A stretch of 64,000 bases of DNA from JANMMJ01 sp031373255 (GCA_031373255.1 JANMMJ010000003.1:39947-103946), one strand, 5' to 3'. Shown: positions 24,224 to 33,491, counted from the first letter of the stretch. The notes: generated by a model not told the origin, from the sequence alone. A program made the numbers and translations.

Positions 24224-24973
24224 TTACAGGCTGAAATTATAGGTCAGTGCTGCGCGAATCATGTGGATACCGTCGAAATGCTGGGTGACATCGCCGCCGA
24301 AGCCGTTGGGATCTTCAAGCCGGAAATCTTCATCCGGCAAGCCGATGAAAAGGTACTCCAGGCGTCCGTGCAGGTTATCCGTATAAGCGTGTTCGATGCC
24401 GCCGCCGACGGTCCAGCCGGTGACCCACTTGCTGTCCTTGTCGCTGGCAGTAGCGCCAACAGGCCCCACTTCGCCGCCAAACGTCACATCAACGAAGGCC
24501 ACACCACCGGTCAGGTAGACCAATGTGCGGTCGAACGCCTTGCCGCCGCGAGCGCGGATCGTCGCGATGTTGTCGAATGAGGTGTAAGTTTGCTCGGCCG
24601 GGTCACGGTTTTGGCCAATATGGCCGAATGTCGTCGCCCAGTCGGCTTCGATACCGGCGACCATGCCGCCAAAATCATAGTTGTAGCCCACGAGACCGCC
24701 CACCATGAAGGCGGTGCCGCTCATTTCCGGATCGACGGGCAAGCATCCGGCAGGGGGCGCACCGGGCGCGCAATCCGGGGTCTTGTCGTAGTGGCCGTCG
24801 AGCGAAACGAGACCGCCAAATCCGCCTACGTATGGCCCGGTCCAATCATAGGATGCGGGACGCAAATCCTCGATCGGCGGCGGGGGCGGATCGACATCCG
24901 CAGCCATGGCTGTGGCGGAAACCGAACCCAGGGCGGCCACGGCCAAAGTGATGCGGATCAAAAACTGTGTCAT
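24224..24973 (-). CDS. Outer-membrane beta-barrel protein (Omp25/Omp31-like)
   Basis: A 249-residue outer-membrane protein: signal peptide MTQFLIRITLAVAALGSVSATAMA (cleaved after residue 24; not quoted beyond function), a proline-rich linker DPPPPPIEDL and an eight-strand-type barrel with YDWTGPYVGGFGG at the first strand and terminal aromatic pattern ALTYNFSL. This is the plan of Brucella Omp25/Omp31 and rhizobial RopB-like proteins, abundant surface proteins anchored to peptidoglycan or LPS. The start at ATG 24973 gives the signal peptide. A TTAA-N7-TTAA box lies 81 bases upstream, suggesting CtrA control. Confidence 0.88.
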   Translation of the reverse strand: MTQFLIRITLAVAALGSVSATAMAADVDPPPPPIEDLRPASYDWTGPYVGGFGGLVSLDGHYDKTPDCAPGAPPAGCLPVDPEMSGTAFMVGGLVGYNYDFGGMVAGIEADWATTFGHIGQNRDPAEQTYTSFDNIATIRARGGKAFDRTLVYLTGGVAFVDVTFGGEVGPVGATASDKDSKWVTGWTVGGGIEHAYTDNLHGRLEYLFIGLPDEDFRLEDPNGFGGDVTQHFDGIHMIRAALTYNFSL

Positions 24974-25053
24974 GAATTCTACCCAACTAGAGTTGTGCTG
25001 CGATCGAGCCTGATCATGGCTTGTTAAGGTTAATGGATGGTTATGCACAAAGG

Positions 25054-25068
25054 TTAACGACCGGTTAA
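25054..25068. promoter_or_regulatory. Candidate CtrA box upstream of the Omp25-like gene
   Basis: TTAA at 25054-25057 and TTAA at 25065-25068 are separated by exactly seven bases (CGACCGG), matching the alphaproteobacterial cell-cycle regulator consensus TTAA-N7-TTAA. Further TTAA half-sites occur at 25023 and 25029. Confidence 0.55.
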
Positions 25069-25197
25069 CGGCACGGTCGGTGCCGTCATCGCCTTGACGT
25101 TCAGCGGGCATATCGGGCAAAAGGCGGGCCGAGGCGCCGGAGAACGGCGTTACCGCTTACCTGCGCGGGTTTGCAGGAGTGAGCAGGAGGCTTCACG

Positions 25198-27150
25198 ATG
25201 GTCATGTTGACCTTTCCCGATGGCGCGCAACGCGAAATCCAGGCGGGGATGACCGGCAAGGATCTTGCCGCTTCGATCTCGAAATCCCTTGAGAAGAAGG
25301 CCGTTGCGATCTCGCTGGATGGTAATCTTGCCGATCTTGCGGACCCGATCACGGCGGATGCGCGGGTGAAAATCGTCACCCGCGAAGACGACGATGCGCT
25401 CGAGCTTATCCGTCATGATTGCGCGCACGTTTTGGCCGAGGCAGTTCAGGAGCTTTTCCCAGGCACGCAGGTGACAATCGGACCGGTAATCGAGAACGGA
25501 TTTTACTACGATTTTTTCCGCAACGAACCATTCACGCCGGACGATTTTCCAGCCATCGAGAAGAAGATGCGGGAGATCATCGGGCGCGACAAGCCGTTCA
25601 CCAAATCGACGAAGTCGCGCGAAGATGCCAAGGCGTTCTTCCGTGCCAAGGGCGAATTGTTCAAGGTCGAACTCGTGGACGCGATCCCTGGCGACCAGGA
25701 CATCAAGTTCTACGATCAGGGCGGCTGGATCGACTTGTGCCGTGGTCCGCACATGACGTCCACCGGCAAGATCGGCAACGCCTTCAAACTGATGAAAGTG
25801 GCTGGCGCCTACTGGCGGGGCGATTCCAAAAATCCCATGCTGACGCGGATTTATGGAACGGCCTGGGCATCGGATAAGGACTTGCAAGCCTACATCACGG
25901 CACTCGAGGAAGCCGAAAAGCGCGATCACCGCAAGCTTGGCCGCGAGATGGACCTGTTCCATTTCCAGGAGGAGGGGCCCGGTGTGGTGTTCTGGCATGC
26001 CAAAGGCTGGACGATGTTCCAGCAGCTTATCTCCTACATGCGCCGGCGGCTTTCTACACTCGATTACCAGGAGGTGAATGCGCCGCAACTCCTCGACAAG
26101 TCACTGTGGGAAACGTCAGGCCACTGGGGCTGGTATCGCGAAGCCATGTTCATGGCGCGCTCGGCGGGCAATGAAACGGAAGACGACCAGATTTTTGCGA
26201 TCAAACCGATGAACTGCCCCGGCCACGTGCAGATTTTCAAGCATGGCTTGCGTTCTTACCGGGAACTGCCGCTCAGGCTTGCGGAATTTGGTTCGGTTCA
26301 TCGCTATGAGCCGAGCGGAGCGTTGCATGGACTGATGCGGGTGCGCGGCTTCACTCAGGACGACGCACATATCTTCTGCACTGAAGATCAGATGGCTGAT
26401 GAATGTCTCAAGATCAACGAGCTCATTCTGTCGACCTATCGCGATTTCGGTTTCGAGCAATTTGTGGTGAAGCTTTCGACGCGGCCGGAGAAGCGCGTCG
26501 GTTCGGATGCGGCATGGGACCGCGCTGAAGACATCATGACCAAAGTGCTTGAACAGATCGCCAGCCAGTCCGGCGGCAAGATCAAAACCTCTGTCAATCC
26601 TGGCGAGGGCGCGTTTTACGGACCGAAATTCGAGTATGTCCTGCGTGACGCCATCGGCCGCGACTGGCAATGCGGCACGACGCAGGTTGATTTCAACCTG
26701 CCGGAGCGGTTCGGCGCCTTCTACATCGGTGCTGACGGGGAAAAGAAGGTTCCGGTGATGATCCACCGCGCCATATGCGGTTCGATGGAACGGTTTCTCG
26801 GCATCCTGATCGAGCATTTCGCGGGGCATTTCCCGCTGTGGTTCGCGCCACAACAGGTGCTGGTCGCGACGATTACATCTGAGGCCGACACCTATGCCAT
26901 CCAGGTGCGTGACCAACTGCGCCGCGCCGGCCTTCGCGCCGAAGCCGACCTCCGTAACGAGAAGATCAATTACAAGGTGCGTGAGCATTCCCTGCAGAAA
27001 ATCCCGGTCATCCTCGTGGTCGGCAAACGCGAGGTGGAGGAGGGCGCTGTCAACATTCGCCGTCTCGGCAGCCAGGATCAGAAAGCGATGAAGCTTGAGG
27101 ACGCCATCGCGGCGCTCCGTGCGGAGGCGACGCCGCCGGATATGAGGTGA
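25198..27150 (+). CDS. thrS: Threonine--tRNA ligase
   Basis: A 650-residue class II aminoacyl-tRNA synthetase that charges tRNA-Thr. Domains in order: TGS (about 1-65), the editing domain (about 70-225, with HDCAHVLAEAV and the zinc-type RGPHM), the catalytic core (about 240-540, with motif 2 FGSVHRYEPSGALHGLMRVRGF in part and CPGHVQIF zinc ligands) and the anticodon-binding domain (about 545-650). The length is standard. The ATG at 25198 follows GCAGGAGG. Confidence 0.98.
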   Translation: MVMLTFPDGAQREIQAGMTGKDLAASISKSLEKKAVAISLDGNLADLADPITADARVKIVTREDDDALELIRHDCAHVLAEAVQELFPGTQVTIGPVIENGFYYDFFRNEPFTPDDFPAIEKKMREIIGRDKPFTKSTKSREDAKAFFRAKGELFKVELVDAIPGDQDIKFYDQGGWIDLCRGPHMTSTGKIGNAFKLMKVAGAYWRGDSKNPMLTRIYGTAWASDKDLQAYITALEEAEKRDHRKLGREMDLFHFQEEGPGVVFWHAKGWTMFQQLISYMRRRLSTLDYQEVNAPQLLDKSLWETSGHWGWYREAMFMARSAGNETEDDQIFAIKPMNCPGHVQIFKHGLRSYRELPLRLAEFGSVHRYEPSGALHGLMRVRGFTQDDAHIFCTEDQMADECLKINELILSTYRDFGFEQFVVKLSTRPEKRVGSDAAWDRAEDIMTKVLEQIASQSGGKIKTSVNPGEGAFYGPKFEYVLRDAIGRDWQCGTTQVDFNLPERFGAFYIGADGEKKVPVMIHRAICGSMERFLGILIEHFAGHFPLWFAPQQVLVATITSEADTYAIQVRDQLRRAGLRAEADLRNEKINYKVREHSLQKIPVILVVGKREVEEGAVNIRRLGSQDQKAMKLEDAIAALRAEATPPDMR

Positions 27151-27197
27151 GACTTAGTCTTCCGGTAATGTGGTGTTCAACGCCGAACGCAGAATTT

Positions 27198-27533
27198 CTA
27201 TGACTTTGCCGCCTTCTCCAACACTTCCTCCGCCCACTGATTAAGGCTCTTGCCGCTCAATTCGGCTGCAAGGGCGGCACGGGCATGGATTTCGGGAGCG
27301 AGGCGGAACATGACTTTTCTGGAGTATGGACGCTCCGGTGTCTTGCCGGCTTTACGGCAGGTCTCGATGTAGTCTTCGACAGCTTCGTGAAATGCGGTCT
27401 TGATCTCTTCAATTGACGACCCGTGAAAGCCGACTACGTCATTGATTCCGGCGAGGCGTCCTACGAAGCATTCGTCTTCGGGATCAAGCTCGACGCGGGC
27501 GCTGTAGCCTTTGTATTCGAGAACATTCATCAT
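27198..27533 (-). CDS. hicB: HicB family antitoxin
   Basis: A 111-residue antitoxin. The N-terminal partial RNase-H-like fold (about 1-60; YSARVELDPEDECFVGRLAGI and FHGSSIEEIKTAFHEAVEDY, with the usual HicB layout) binds the toxin. The C-terminal ribbon-helix-helix (about 70-108; FRLAPEIHARAALAAELSGKSLNQW in pattern) should bind the operator. It overlaps the hicA remnant by four bases. Because that toxin gene has lost its 5' part, this antitoxin is probably a relic or acts in trans. Confidence 0.9.
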   Translation of the reverse strand: MMNVLEYKGYSARVELDPEDECFVGRLAGINDVVGFHGSSIEEIKTAFHEAVEDYIETCRKAGKTPERPYSRKVMFRLAPEIHARAALAAELSGKSLNQWAEEVLEKAAKS

Positions 27534-27697
27534 GGTCTAACTCCAAGCTTGGTAAGATATTCACGGGCGTCGCGGACGTGGTAACGTTTCGCCTCCTTCG
27601 AGGGGTGAGGCCGATGAAAGGCGGCAATGATGCCCTTGCATTCGAACCTTACCCTTGAGCCCGAACCCTCGATCAAACGAGCGCCGCTGGTGATCAT
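27530..27697 (-). pseudogene. hicA: HicA family toxin, 5'-truncated remnant
   Basis: The C-terminal 55 residues match the HicA subfamily that ends IEGSGSRVRFE...FHRPHPSKEAKRYHVRDAREYL. Intact members of about 85 residues have roughly 25-30 residues more at the N-terminus, including the first helix. Upstream DNA in this strand is AT-rich and then antisense to the LLM gene, and shows no continuation in any frame. The ATG at 27697 has no ribosome site. The double-stranded-RNA-binding-like toxin is therefore probably non-functional; a short functional variant is possible. Confidence 0.6.
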
Positions 27698-27778
27698 AAA
27701 TCGATAGCATAAATTGAAAGCCACAACTTGAAATGTAATATTAACTGATACATATGTGCCGTGAAAGCGAGGACCGTC

Positions 27779-28810
27779 TTGGAAATTGGAGTTTACACGT
27801 TCGCCGACATTGCGCCGGGTACGCCAGCGGCGCAGCGGCTGCGGGACCTTGTCGAGGAAATCAGACTCGCCGATGAGGTTGGGCTCGACGTGTTCGGCGT
27901 CGGCGAGCATCACCGGCCGGATTATGCGGCATCGGCACCGGCCGTGGTGCTGGCGGCAGGTGCTGCGGTGAGCAAGCGCATCCGGCTGACCAGCGCGGTT
28001 ACAGTCCTCAGTTCGGATGATCCGGTGCGTGTGTTCCAGCAGTATGCCACGCTCGATGGCCTCTCGGGTGGCCGTGCCGAAATCATGGCGGGCAGGGGTT
28101 CTTTCACCGAGTCGTTTCCGCTCTTTGGTTATCAACTTGAGGACTACGACGAGCTTTTCACCGAGAGGCTCGACTTGCTGCTGCATATTAGGGAACAGGA
28201 ACGGATCACATGGTCCGGCCGGCTGCGCGCCCCGCTCCAGAATGCCGGCGTTTTTCCCCGGCCAATCCAGAACCCGTTGCCCATCTGGATCGCCGTTGGC
28301 GGAACACCGCAGTCGGTGGTGCGGGCCGCCGTCAACGGGCTGCCGCTGGCGCTGGCGATCATTGGCGGAGAGCCGGCGAAGTTCGCGCCGTTGTTCGATC
28401 TCTATCGCCGGGCGGGACGGGAGATGAATGTTGAAACCGCCCTGTTGCGCACCGGGCTTAACATGCATGGCTTCGTTGCGGAGGACTCGCAGGAAGCGCG
28501 CGACACGTTCTTCCCCGGCTATGCGGAAGTCATGACGCGGATTGGGTCGGAGCGCGGCTGGCCGCCACTGACGCGCGCGCAATTTGATCACTCATGCGGC
28601 CCGCGCGGGCATCTTCTGGTCGGAACAGTAGAAGAAGTAGCGGAAAAGATCGTTGCCCTTCATGGCATATTCCAGAATGACCGGTTTCTGATCCAGATGG
28701 GCCTCGGCAGCCTGCCGCATGACAGGATGCTGCGCGCCATTGAATTGCTGGGGACAAAGGTTGCGCCACTGGTGCGGCGTGCGACGCAGTCAAAACTGCC
28801 GGCGGCCTGA
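27779..28810 (+). CDS. LLM class flavin-dependent oxidoreductase
   Basis: A 343-residue bacterial luciferase-like TIM-barrel monooxygenase or reductase using FMN or F420. Key segments are MEIGVYTFADIAP at the start, GVGEHHRPDYAASAPAVVL (about 41-59), the TVLSSDDPVRVFQQYATLDGLSGGR region and GSFTESFPLFGY. The TTG at 27779 was chosen over GTG 27761 because GAGG lies six bases before it and it gives the family-typical N-terminus. It is monocistronic. The substrate is unknown. Confidence 0.9.
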   Translation: MEIGVYTFADIAPGTPAAQRLRDLVEEIRLADEVGLDVFGVGEHHRPDYAASAPAVVLAAGAAVSKRIRLTSAVTVLSSDDPVRVFQQYATLDGLSGGRAEIMAGRGSFTESFPLFGYQLEDYDELFTERLDLLLHIREQERITWSGRLRAPLQNAGVFPRPIQNPLPIWIAVGGTPQSVVRAAVNGLPLALAIIGGEPAKFAPLFDLYRRAGREMNVETALLRTGLNMHGFVAEDSQEARDTFFPGYAEVMTRIGSERGWPPLTRAQFDHSCGPRGHLLVGTVEEVAEKIVALHGIFQNDRFLIQMGLGSLPHDRMLRAIELLGTKVAPLVRRATQSKLPAA

Positions 28811-28936
28811 ATCAGGTGAACGTGATTTGCCTTCACTGCCGCTGCGTTATAGTCTCGGCCGGTTACGCTATTGGTGCATATTGCGGATGAGCGTGCCTCC
28901 TACTTTTCGCCGAACAATTCATGACAGGAGAGTTAC

Positions 28937-29377
28937 ATGATCGCGTTGCGAAAATTCCTTGCCCGGTCCGCCGTTGCCGCTGCAACCGTGGCCGCATCGT
29001 CTGGACTTGCGAGCGCGGACAGCCGCCTGTTCGTTGCATACCTTTATGGTGGCAATGAAACACCTGTCGCAGGCGACACCAATGCATTCGGCATTGCCAC
29101 GGTATCGATCAGTGCCGCCGGTTCCATTTGTTACTCTATCCTGCTGCACAATGCTGTCGCGGCAACTGCCGCACACATTCATGCCGGCGTTGCGGGTGTA
29201 GCGGGTGGCGTATCGGTCACTCTGCCAGTCACCGCTGGAACGCCGACGCGAAACAGCGGCTGTGTTGCGGCTGCCGCGGCGACGGTCACAGCCATCAAGA
29301 ACAACCCGCAAAATTTCTATGTCAACGTCCACAATGCAGCATTTTCCGGAGGTGCCGCGCGAGGCCAGTTACAGTAG
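28937..29377 (+). CDS. CHRD domain exported protein
   Basis: A 146-residue protein with a signal peptide (MIALRKFLARSAVAAATVA...ASA, about 1-27) and one CHRD domain (about 30-143): LYGGNETPVAGDTNAFGIATV, AAHIHAGVAGVAGGV and NFYVNVHNAAFSGGAARGQL, in the order seen in chordin-like bacterial domains. CHRD domains bind proteins in animals; the bacterial role is unknown. The ATG at 28937 has AGGAGAG upstream. Confidence 0.88.
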   Translation: MIALRKFLARSAVAAATVAASSGLASADSRLFVAYLYGGNETPVAGDTNAFGIATVSISAAGSICYSILLHNAVAATAAHIHAGVAGVAGGVSVTLPVTAGTPTRNSGCVAAAAATVTAIKNNPQNFYVNVHNAAFSGGAARGQLQ

Positions 29378-29388
29378 GCAATCGACGC

Positions 29389-30422
29389 CTAACCGATCGC
29401 CAAAACCACGCGGCCGTTGATTTCCCCCTTTTTCATGCGGGCGAAGACGTCGTTGATTGCTTCAAGTGGCTGTTTTTCGATTTGCGCCCGCACAACGCCG
29501 CGCGTTGCGAAATCAACAGCCTCCTGGAGGTCCTGACGCGTGCCGACATTCGATCCGCGGATCGTAGCCTCCATGCTGACGACTGAAGAGATGGACATTC
29601 TCACCGCATCGGAATTGCCGCCCGGCAAGCCGATCCACGAAACCGTACCGGCATTGCGCAATACGCCTACGGATTGTTCAAACGCCTTGGACGAAACCGC
29701 TGTCACCACTGCCGCATGAGCACCGCCGATTTGCGCTTGAATTGCCGCGCATGGATCGGTGTCGAGCGCGTTGACCATGATTTCCGCACCAAGTGCCTTT
29801 GCCAGCGCGAGCTTGTCATTTGCTACATCAATGGCAACAACACGCAATCCCATGGCCCTTGCGTATTGTACAGCGATATGGCCGAGGCCGCCAATACCGA
29901 ACACCGCCAGCCATTGGCCCGGCCTTGCGCCGGTGCGCTTTATGCCGCGATAGGTCGTCACACCGGCACACAGTATTGGCGCGATCTCGTAGAGGTCAGC
30001 CGTTGCAGCAATGTGGCCGCAGAATGCTGCGTCGGCAATCATGTATTCGGCGTAACCGCCAGGCTTGGTGTGCCTGTCGCTTCCCCGGATTTGCAGATAG
30101 TCTCCATGCCAGCGAGGCAGAATTCGCATTGACCACATGCAGAATACATCCATGGCACGCCGATGCGATCCCCACGCTTGAAGGCCGATACACCGTCCCC
30201 AACACCATCTACGTGGCCCGTGACTTCGTGACCGGGAATGAGGGGCAGATCGGGAAGCGGAGTCCAGTCGCCTTCGACCGCATGCAGGTCGCTGTGACAC
30301 ACGCCGCAGGCCGTGACCTTGATGAGGACTTCTCCGGGTCTGGGGACCGGCAAAGCAAGATCTTCGATGACCAGGGGTGTCCCAATCTTCCGCAACACCG
30401 CGGCCTTCATTGTTTGTGTCAT
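29389..30422 (-). pseudogene. Zinc-dependent alcohol dehydrogenase, interrupted by a -1 frameshift
   Basis: Two overlapping frames encode the halves of one medium-chain alcohol dehydrogenase of about 344 residues. The first (from 30422) has ACGVCHSDLHAVEGDW and IPGHEVTGHVDGVG (catalytic zinc Cys and His-Glu), then CGQCEFC (structural zinc). The second has GGYAEYMIADA, CAGVTTYRGIKRTGARPGQWLAV and GIGGLGHIAVQYARA (NAD site) to 29389. Adding one A near 30065 would read ATGTPKPGGYAEYMI, the family consensus. It is either a decayed gene or a base-calling error. It should oxidise alcohols to aldehydes with NAD if restored. Confidence 0.85.
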
Positions 30423-30448
30423 TCCCGAAACCTCAAGTTTCGGGAATG
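30420..30448. promoter_or_regulatory. Perfect inverted repeat overlapping the alcohol dehydrogenase start codon
   Basis: CATTCCCGAAAC (30420-30431), loop CTCAA and GTTTCGGGAATG (30437-30448) form a 12-bp perfect stem. In the reverse-strand mRNA the ATG at 30422 lies in the 3' arm, so the structure could hide the start codon; as DNA it could be an operator. ATG 30410 is an alternative start outside the stem. Confidence 0.5.
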
Positions 30449-30502
30449 ATATCGCCGGTTTGATCAGACGCCATGTAAATCTTGAGTATGTGTACCTGCG
30501 AT

Positions 30503-32425
30503 TTACACCGTAATCTGGCTGCCGACTTCCACCACCCGGTCGGTTGGCAGCCGGAAGTAGTGGCTGGCATCGTCAGCGTTGCGGGCAAGCGCAATGAAGA
30601 TCTTGTCCTGCCACACCGGCATGCCGACCTGGGCCGAAGCACGGATGTTGCGTCGCGACAGGAAGAACGACGTACTCATGATGTCGAATTTCCAGCCAAG
30701 CTTGCGGGCCAGGCCCAGCACCGCGGGCACATTGGGTGTCTCCATGTAGCCGAACGTGGCAATCAATCTGCTGAATTGATCCGAGAGTTTCTCCAGCTGG
30801 AGTTTCTCCCCGCTTGGCACGGTCGGCGAGTCGCTGGTCCGGATGGTGAGAACGACGTTGTTCTCGTGCAGCACCTTGTAGTGTTTCAGGCTGTGGAGAA
30901 GTGCAGTCGGCGCACTTTCCGGATCGGAGGTAAAAAATACTGCAGTTCCGGGAACCGTATGCGGCATTTTCCGCGACAGGCTCTTAACCAGACCGTCAAG
31001 AGGCACCTCGGACCGCCTGGTCTTCTCGAACAGCACCCGCGAGCCATGGCGCCATATCCACATGAGCAGCATCAGTGCTCCGCCCAGCGCCAGCGGAACC
31101 CAGCCGCCCTCATGTATCTTGAGGGAGTTTGCTCCAAGGAAGATGACGTCGATGGCCAGCAGTGGCAGCATCATTGCGAGGGCAACCCACAATGGCCAGT
31201 TCCATGATTTCCAGATGACATAGATAGCCATGATCGCGGTGACCACCATGGTGCCGGTCACGGCGATGCCATAGGCTGACGCGAGGCTGGAAGAGGTCTG
31301 GAATGCGAAGACAAGGATCAACACGCCAATCAGCAGCAGCCAATTGATCTGCGGCATGTAAATCTGCCCGGCATGGGCTTCGGACGTGAAGCGGATTTCC
31401 ATGCGCGGCAGCAGGCCAAGTTGGATCGCCTGACGGGTCAGCGAGTAGGCGCCGGTAATTACTGCCTGGCTGGCAATGATTGTTGCCGCGGTGGCGAGTC
31501 CCACCATCGGCAGCAGCGCCCATTTTGGCGTCATCAGGAAGAAGGGGTTTTCCAGCGCCGAGGCATCCTTGAGCAGGAGCGCACCCTGGCCAAGATAATT
31601 GAGTGCGAGACAGGGCAGCACAATGGCGAGCCAGGCAAACTGGATCGGCCTTTTGCCGAAATGACCGAGATCGGCGTAAAGAGCTTCGGCGCCAGTTACG
31701 GCAAGAAAAACCGCACCGAGTGTCACTAGGCCGATGACGCCATGGTTGGCCAGAAACTGAATCGCATAGACCGGATTGAAGGAAAGCAGGATTGCCGGGT
31801 GATCACCGATGTGGAGAAGGCCTGTCGCCGCCATGGCGATGAACCACACAACGGTGATCGGCCCAAAATACCGGGCAACGCTCGCGGTGCCGCGAGACTG
31901 GATGAGGAACAGGCCAATGATGATGACAATTGTTATTGGCAGGACATAAGGATCGAAGGCGGGGGTTACGATTTTCAGGCCTTCGACAGCCGAGAGCACC
32001 GAGATTGCTGGCGTGATGATGGCGTCGCCGTAGAACAGCGCCGCACCGATCATCCCCAACACTGGAATAAAGACGAGGTTGGTTCCCATGGCGCGCTGCG
32101 CCAGTGCCATCAATGACAGGGTTCCGCCTTCGCCCTTGTTGTCGGCATTCATCAGAATGAGCACATATTTGACAGTGACGACAAGAATGAGGGCCCATAG
32201 GATCAGCGATACGACACCATAGATGAGCGGTTCATTGATCGTTGCGTCCTGGTGCAGTGCTGCATTCACCGCTTCCCTTAGGGCGTAGAGCGGACTGGTG
32301 CCGATATCGCCGTAGACCACGCCGATGGACCCTAGCGTAAGGATCCAAAAGCTCGGCGGACTATGGCTCTGGGCATGAATTGAGGCTTCGTCGGAGGCCT
32401 CCGCGGCTGTTTCAGATTTGACCAT
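30503..32425 (-). CDS. kup: Low-affinity potassium transporter Kup
   Basis: A 640-residue KUP/HAK/KT potassium uptake protein, probably a proton symporter. The family signature GVVYGDIGTSPLYALREAV (about 35-53) opens a region of about 12 transmembrane helices, followed by a soluble C-terminal domain (about 450-640). Other landmarks are ITPAISVLSAVEG and GGTLSLMALAQRA. The ATG at 32425 follows AGGAGAT; the frame extends further upstream to 32527 without support. Monocistronic. Confidence 0.96.
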   Translation of the reverse strand: MVKSETAAEASDEASIHAQSHSPPSFWILTLGSIGVVYGDIGTSPLYALREAVNAALHQDATINEPLIYGVVSLILWALILVVTVKYVLILMNADNKGEGGTLSLMALAQRAMGTNLVFIPVLGMIGAALFYGDAIITPAISVLSAVEGLKIVTPAFDPYVLPITIVIIIGLFLIQSRGTASVARYFGPITVVWFIAMAATGLLHIGDHPAILLSFNPVYAIQFLANHGVIGLVTLGAVFLAVTGAEALYADLGHFGKRPIQFAWLAIVLPCLALNYLGQGALLLKDASALENPFFLMTPKWALLPMVGLATAATIIASQAVITGAYSLTRQAIQLGLLPRMEIRFTSEAHAGQIYMPQINWLLLIGVLILVFAFQTSSSLASAYGIAVTGTMVVTAIMAIYVIWKSWNWPLWVALAMMLPLLAIDVIFLGANSLKIHEGGWVPLALGGALMLLMWIWRHGSRVLFEKTRRSEVPLDGLVKSLSRKMPHTVPGTAVFFTSDPESAPTALLHSLKHYKVLHENNVVLTIRTSDSPTVPSGEKLQLEKLSDQFSRLIATFGYMETPNVPAVLGLARKLGWKFDIMSTSFFLSRRNIRASAQVGMPVWQDKIFIALARNADDASHYFRLPTDRVVEVGSQITV

Positions 32426-32576
32426 TGCGATCTCCTGATCTCCATGTTGCAGTGCAACAAGGCCGGGCGGTATGCGCTCTTCAGAAGGCGAGCGTATATG
32501 CAAATATGGACAATCTGCATTGTGCATTGCGAAGGGTCAACTTGACAGACCTTTTTCGCAGTTCAATCGCGGGGCG

Positions 32577-33491
32577 TTACGGTTGGAGGAGAATGTCCTT
32601 GGATTCGCCGCTGCCAATGGTGAAGGCGGCGGTTTTTTCGGCGCCATCAATTCTGGCGCGGGCCGTGTAGTTTCCGGGCGTCAGCACGATATCCGCGCTG
32701 CTGCTCTGGATGGGCGGAAGGGCTCGTCCCGACGCCGGCTCAATGATCCAGGTCACTTCCCTGGCGTTTTCTGGTGCTGCAAGGCGGACAATTCCGGCAG
32801 GAAGTTGCATTTCCAGCGCAGACAGGCGGCCTGGTTTGACCTCAATATTGGTTATCTCGATGGCATTGCCCGGCGTAAACCGGCTTTCGATGCGGTAGGA
32901 ACCGGCGCCAAGCCGCACAATTTCACCGGGAATGGTGCTTACCGCAACCATCTGGCCATTTGCCTTGCCTGAAATAGCGAAAACCCTGGTTTCGGCGCGC
33001 GCGGACGGCAGACGGAGGTGACCGACCTTGGGGAGGACCCTCAGTCCGCCGACATTAAGGACGAAGCTGATGCCGAGCCGCTGGCGCTCGAGAAGCGTTA
33101 CGGTATTGGACACGGTCACCGTGCCGTAGCGCGCAGTGACTTCATATTCGCCCGGATCAGCCGACAAGTCAGCGACAGGCTGTTCGCCCTGATAGATCGT
33201 TTCGCCGGCGCGGCCGCTTACTGTCCAGAGAACAGGGAGCTCGATCAGGCCGCCTTCTTCGGTCAAACGTGCTGACAATTCAAGGCCTTCGCGGCCACTC
33301 TTGACAAACTCGATGCGGATGTCGCTGGCCGGGCCGCGGTCGATCGAAGAGGTGCTTGCCGGCTCATCGGCTTCAGCCGTGGCGGCGGGCGAAGGATAGC
33401 TGTTTGCAAGGAACACCGCCAGCGATGCTGCGAGCGTGATGGCGCATCCCTGGCGGCTTATCAGCGATGCACGGGTGCTTAGGTCGTGCAC
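32577..33491 (-). CDS. Exported protein with repeated Ig-like/carboxypeptidase-regulatory-type modules
   Basis: A 304-residue protein that I do not recognise as a named family. It has an N-terminal membrane or signal segment (CAITLAASLAVFLANSYPS, about 15-33) and then several beta-sandwich-like modules. Each pairs a glycine-tyrosine strand (PGEYEVTARYG, GAGSYRIESRF, TPGNYTARARI) with a following G-rich strand of small residues (LNVGGLRVLP, LPAGIVRLAAP). The same pattern occurs in rhizobial periplasmic proteins that scaffold other domains. The GTG at 33491 with AAAGGA upstream is preferred over the longer frame to 33569. It precedes kup on the same strand. Confidence 0.65.
   Translation of the reverse strand: MHDLSTRASLISRQGCAITLAASLAVFLANSYPSPAATAEADEPASTSSIDRGPASDIRIEFVKSGREGLELSARLTEEGGLIELPVLWTVSGRAGETIYQGEQPVADLSADPGEYEVTARYGTVTVSNTVTLLERQRLGISFVLNVGGLRVLPKVGHLRLPSARAETRVFAISGKANGQMVAVSTIPGEIVRLGAGSYRIESRFTPGNAIEITNIEVKPGRLSALEMQLPAGIVRLAAPENAREVTWIIEPASGRALPPIQSSSADIVLTPGNYTARARIDGAEKTAAFTIGSGESKDILLQP

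Noticed and set aside
27698..28591. Extension of the hicA frame upstream through the LLM gene
   Set aside because: It is antisense to a conserved oxidoreductase; only the last 55 codons resemble HicA.
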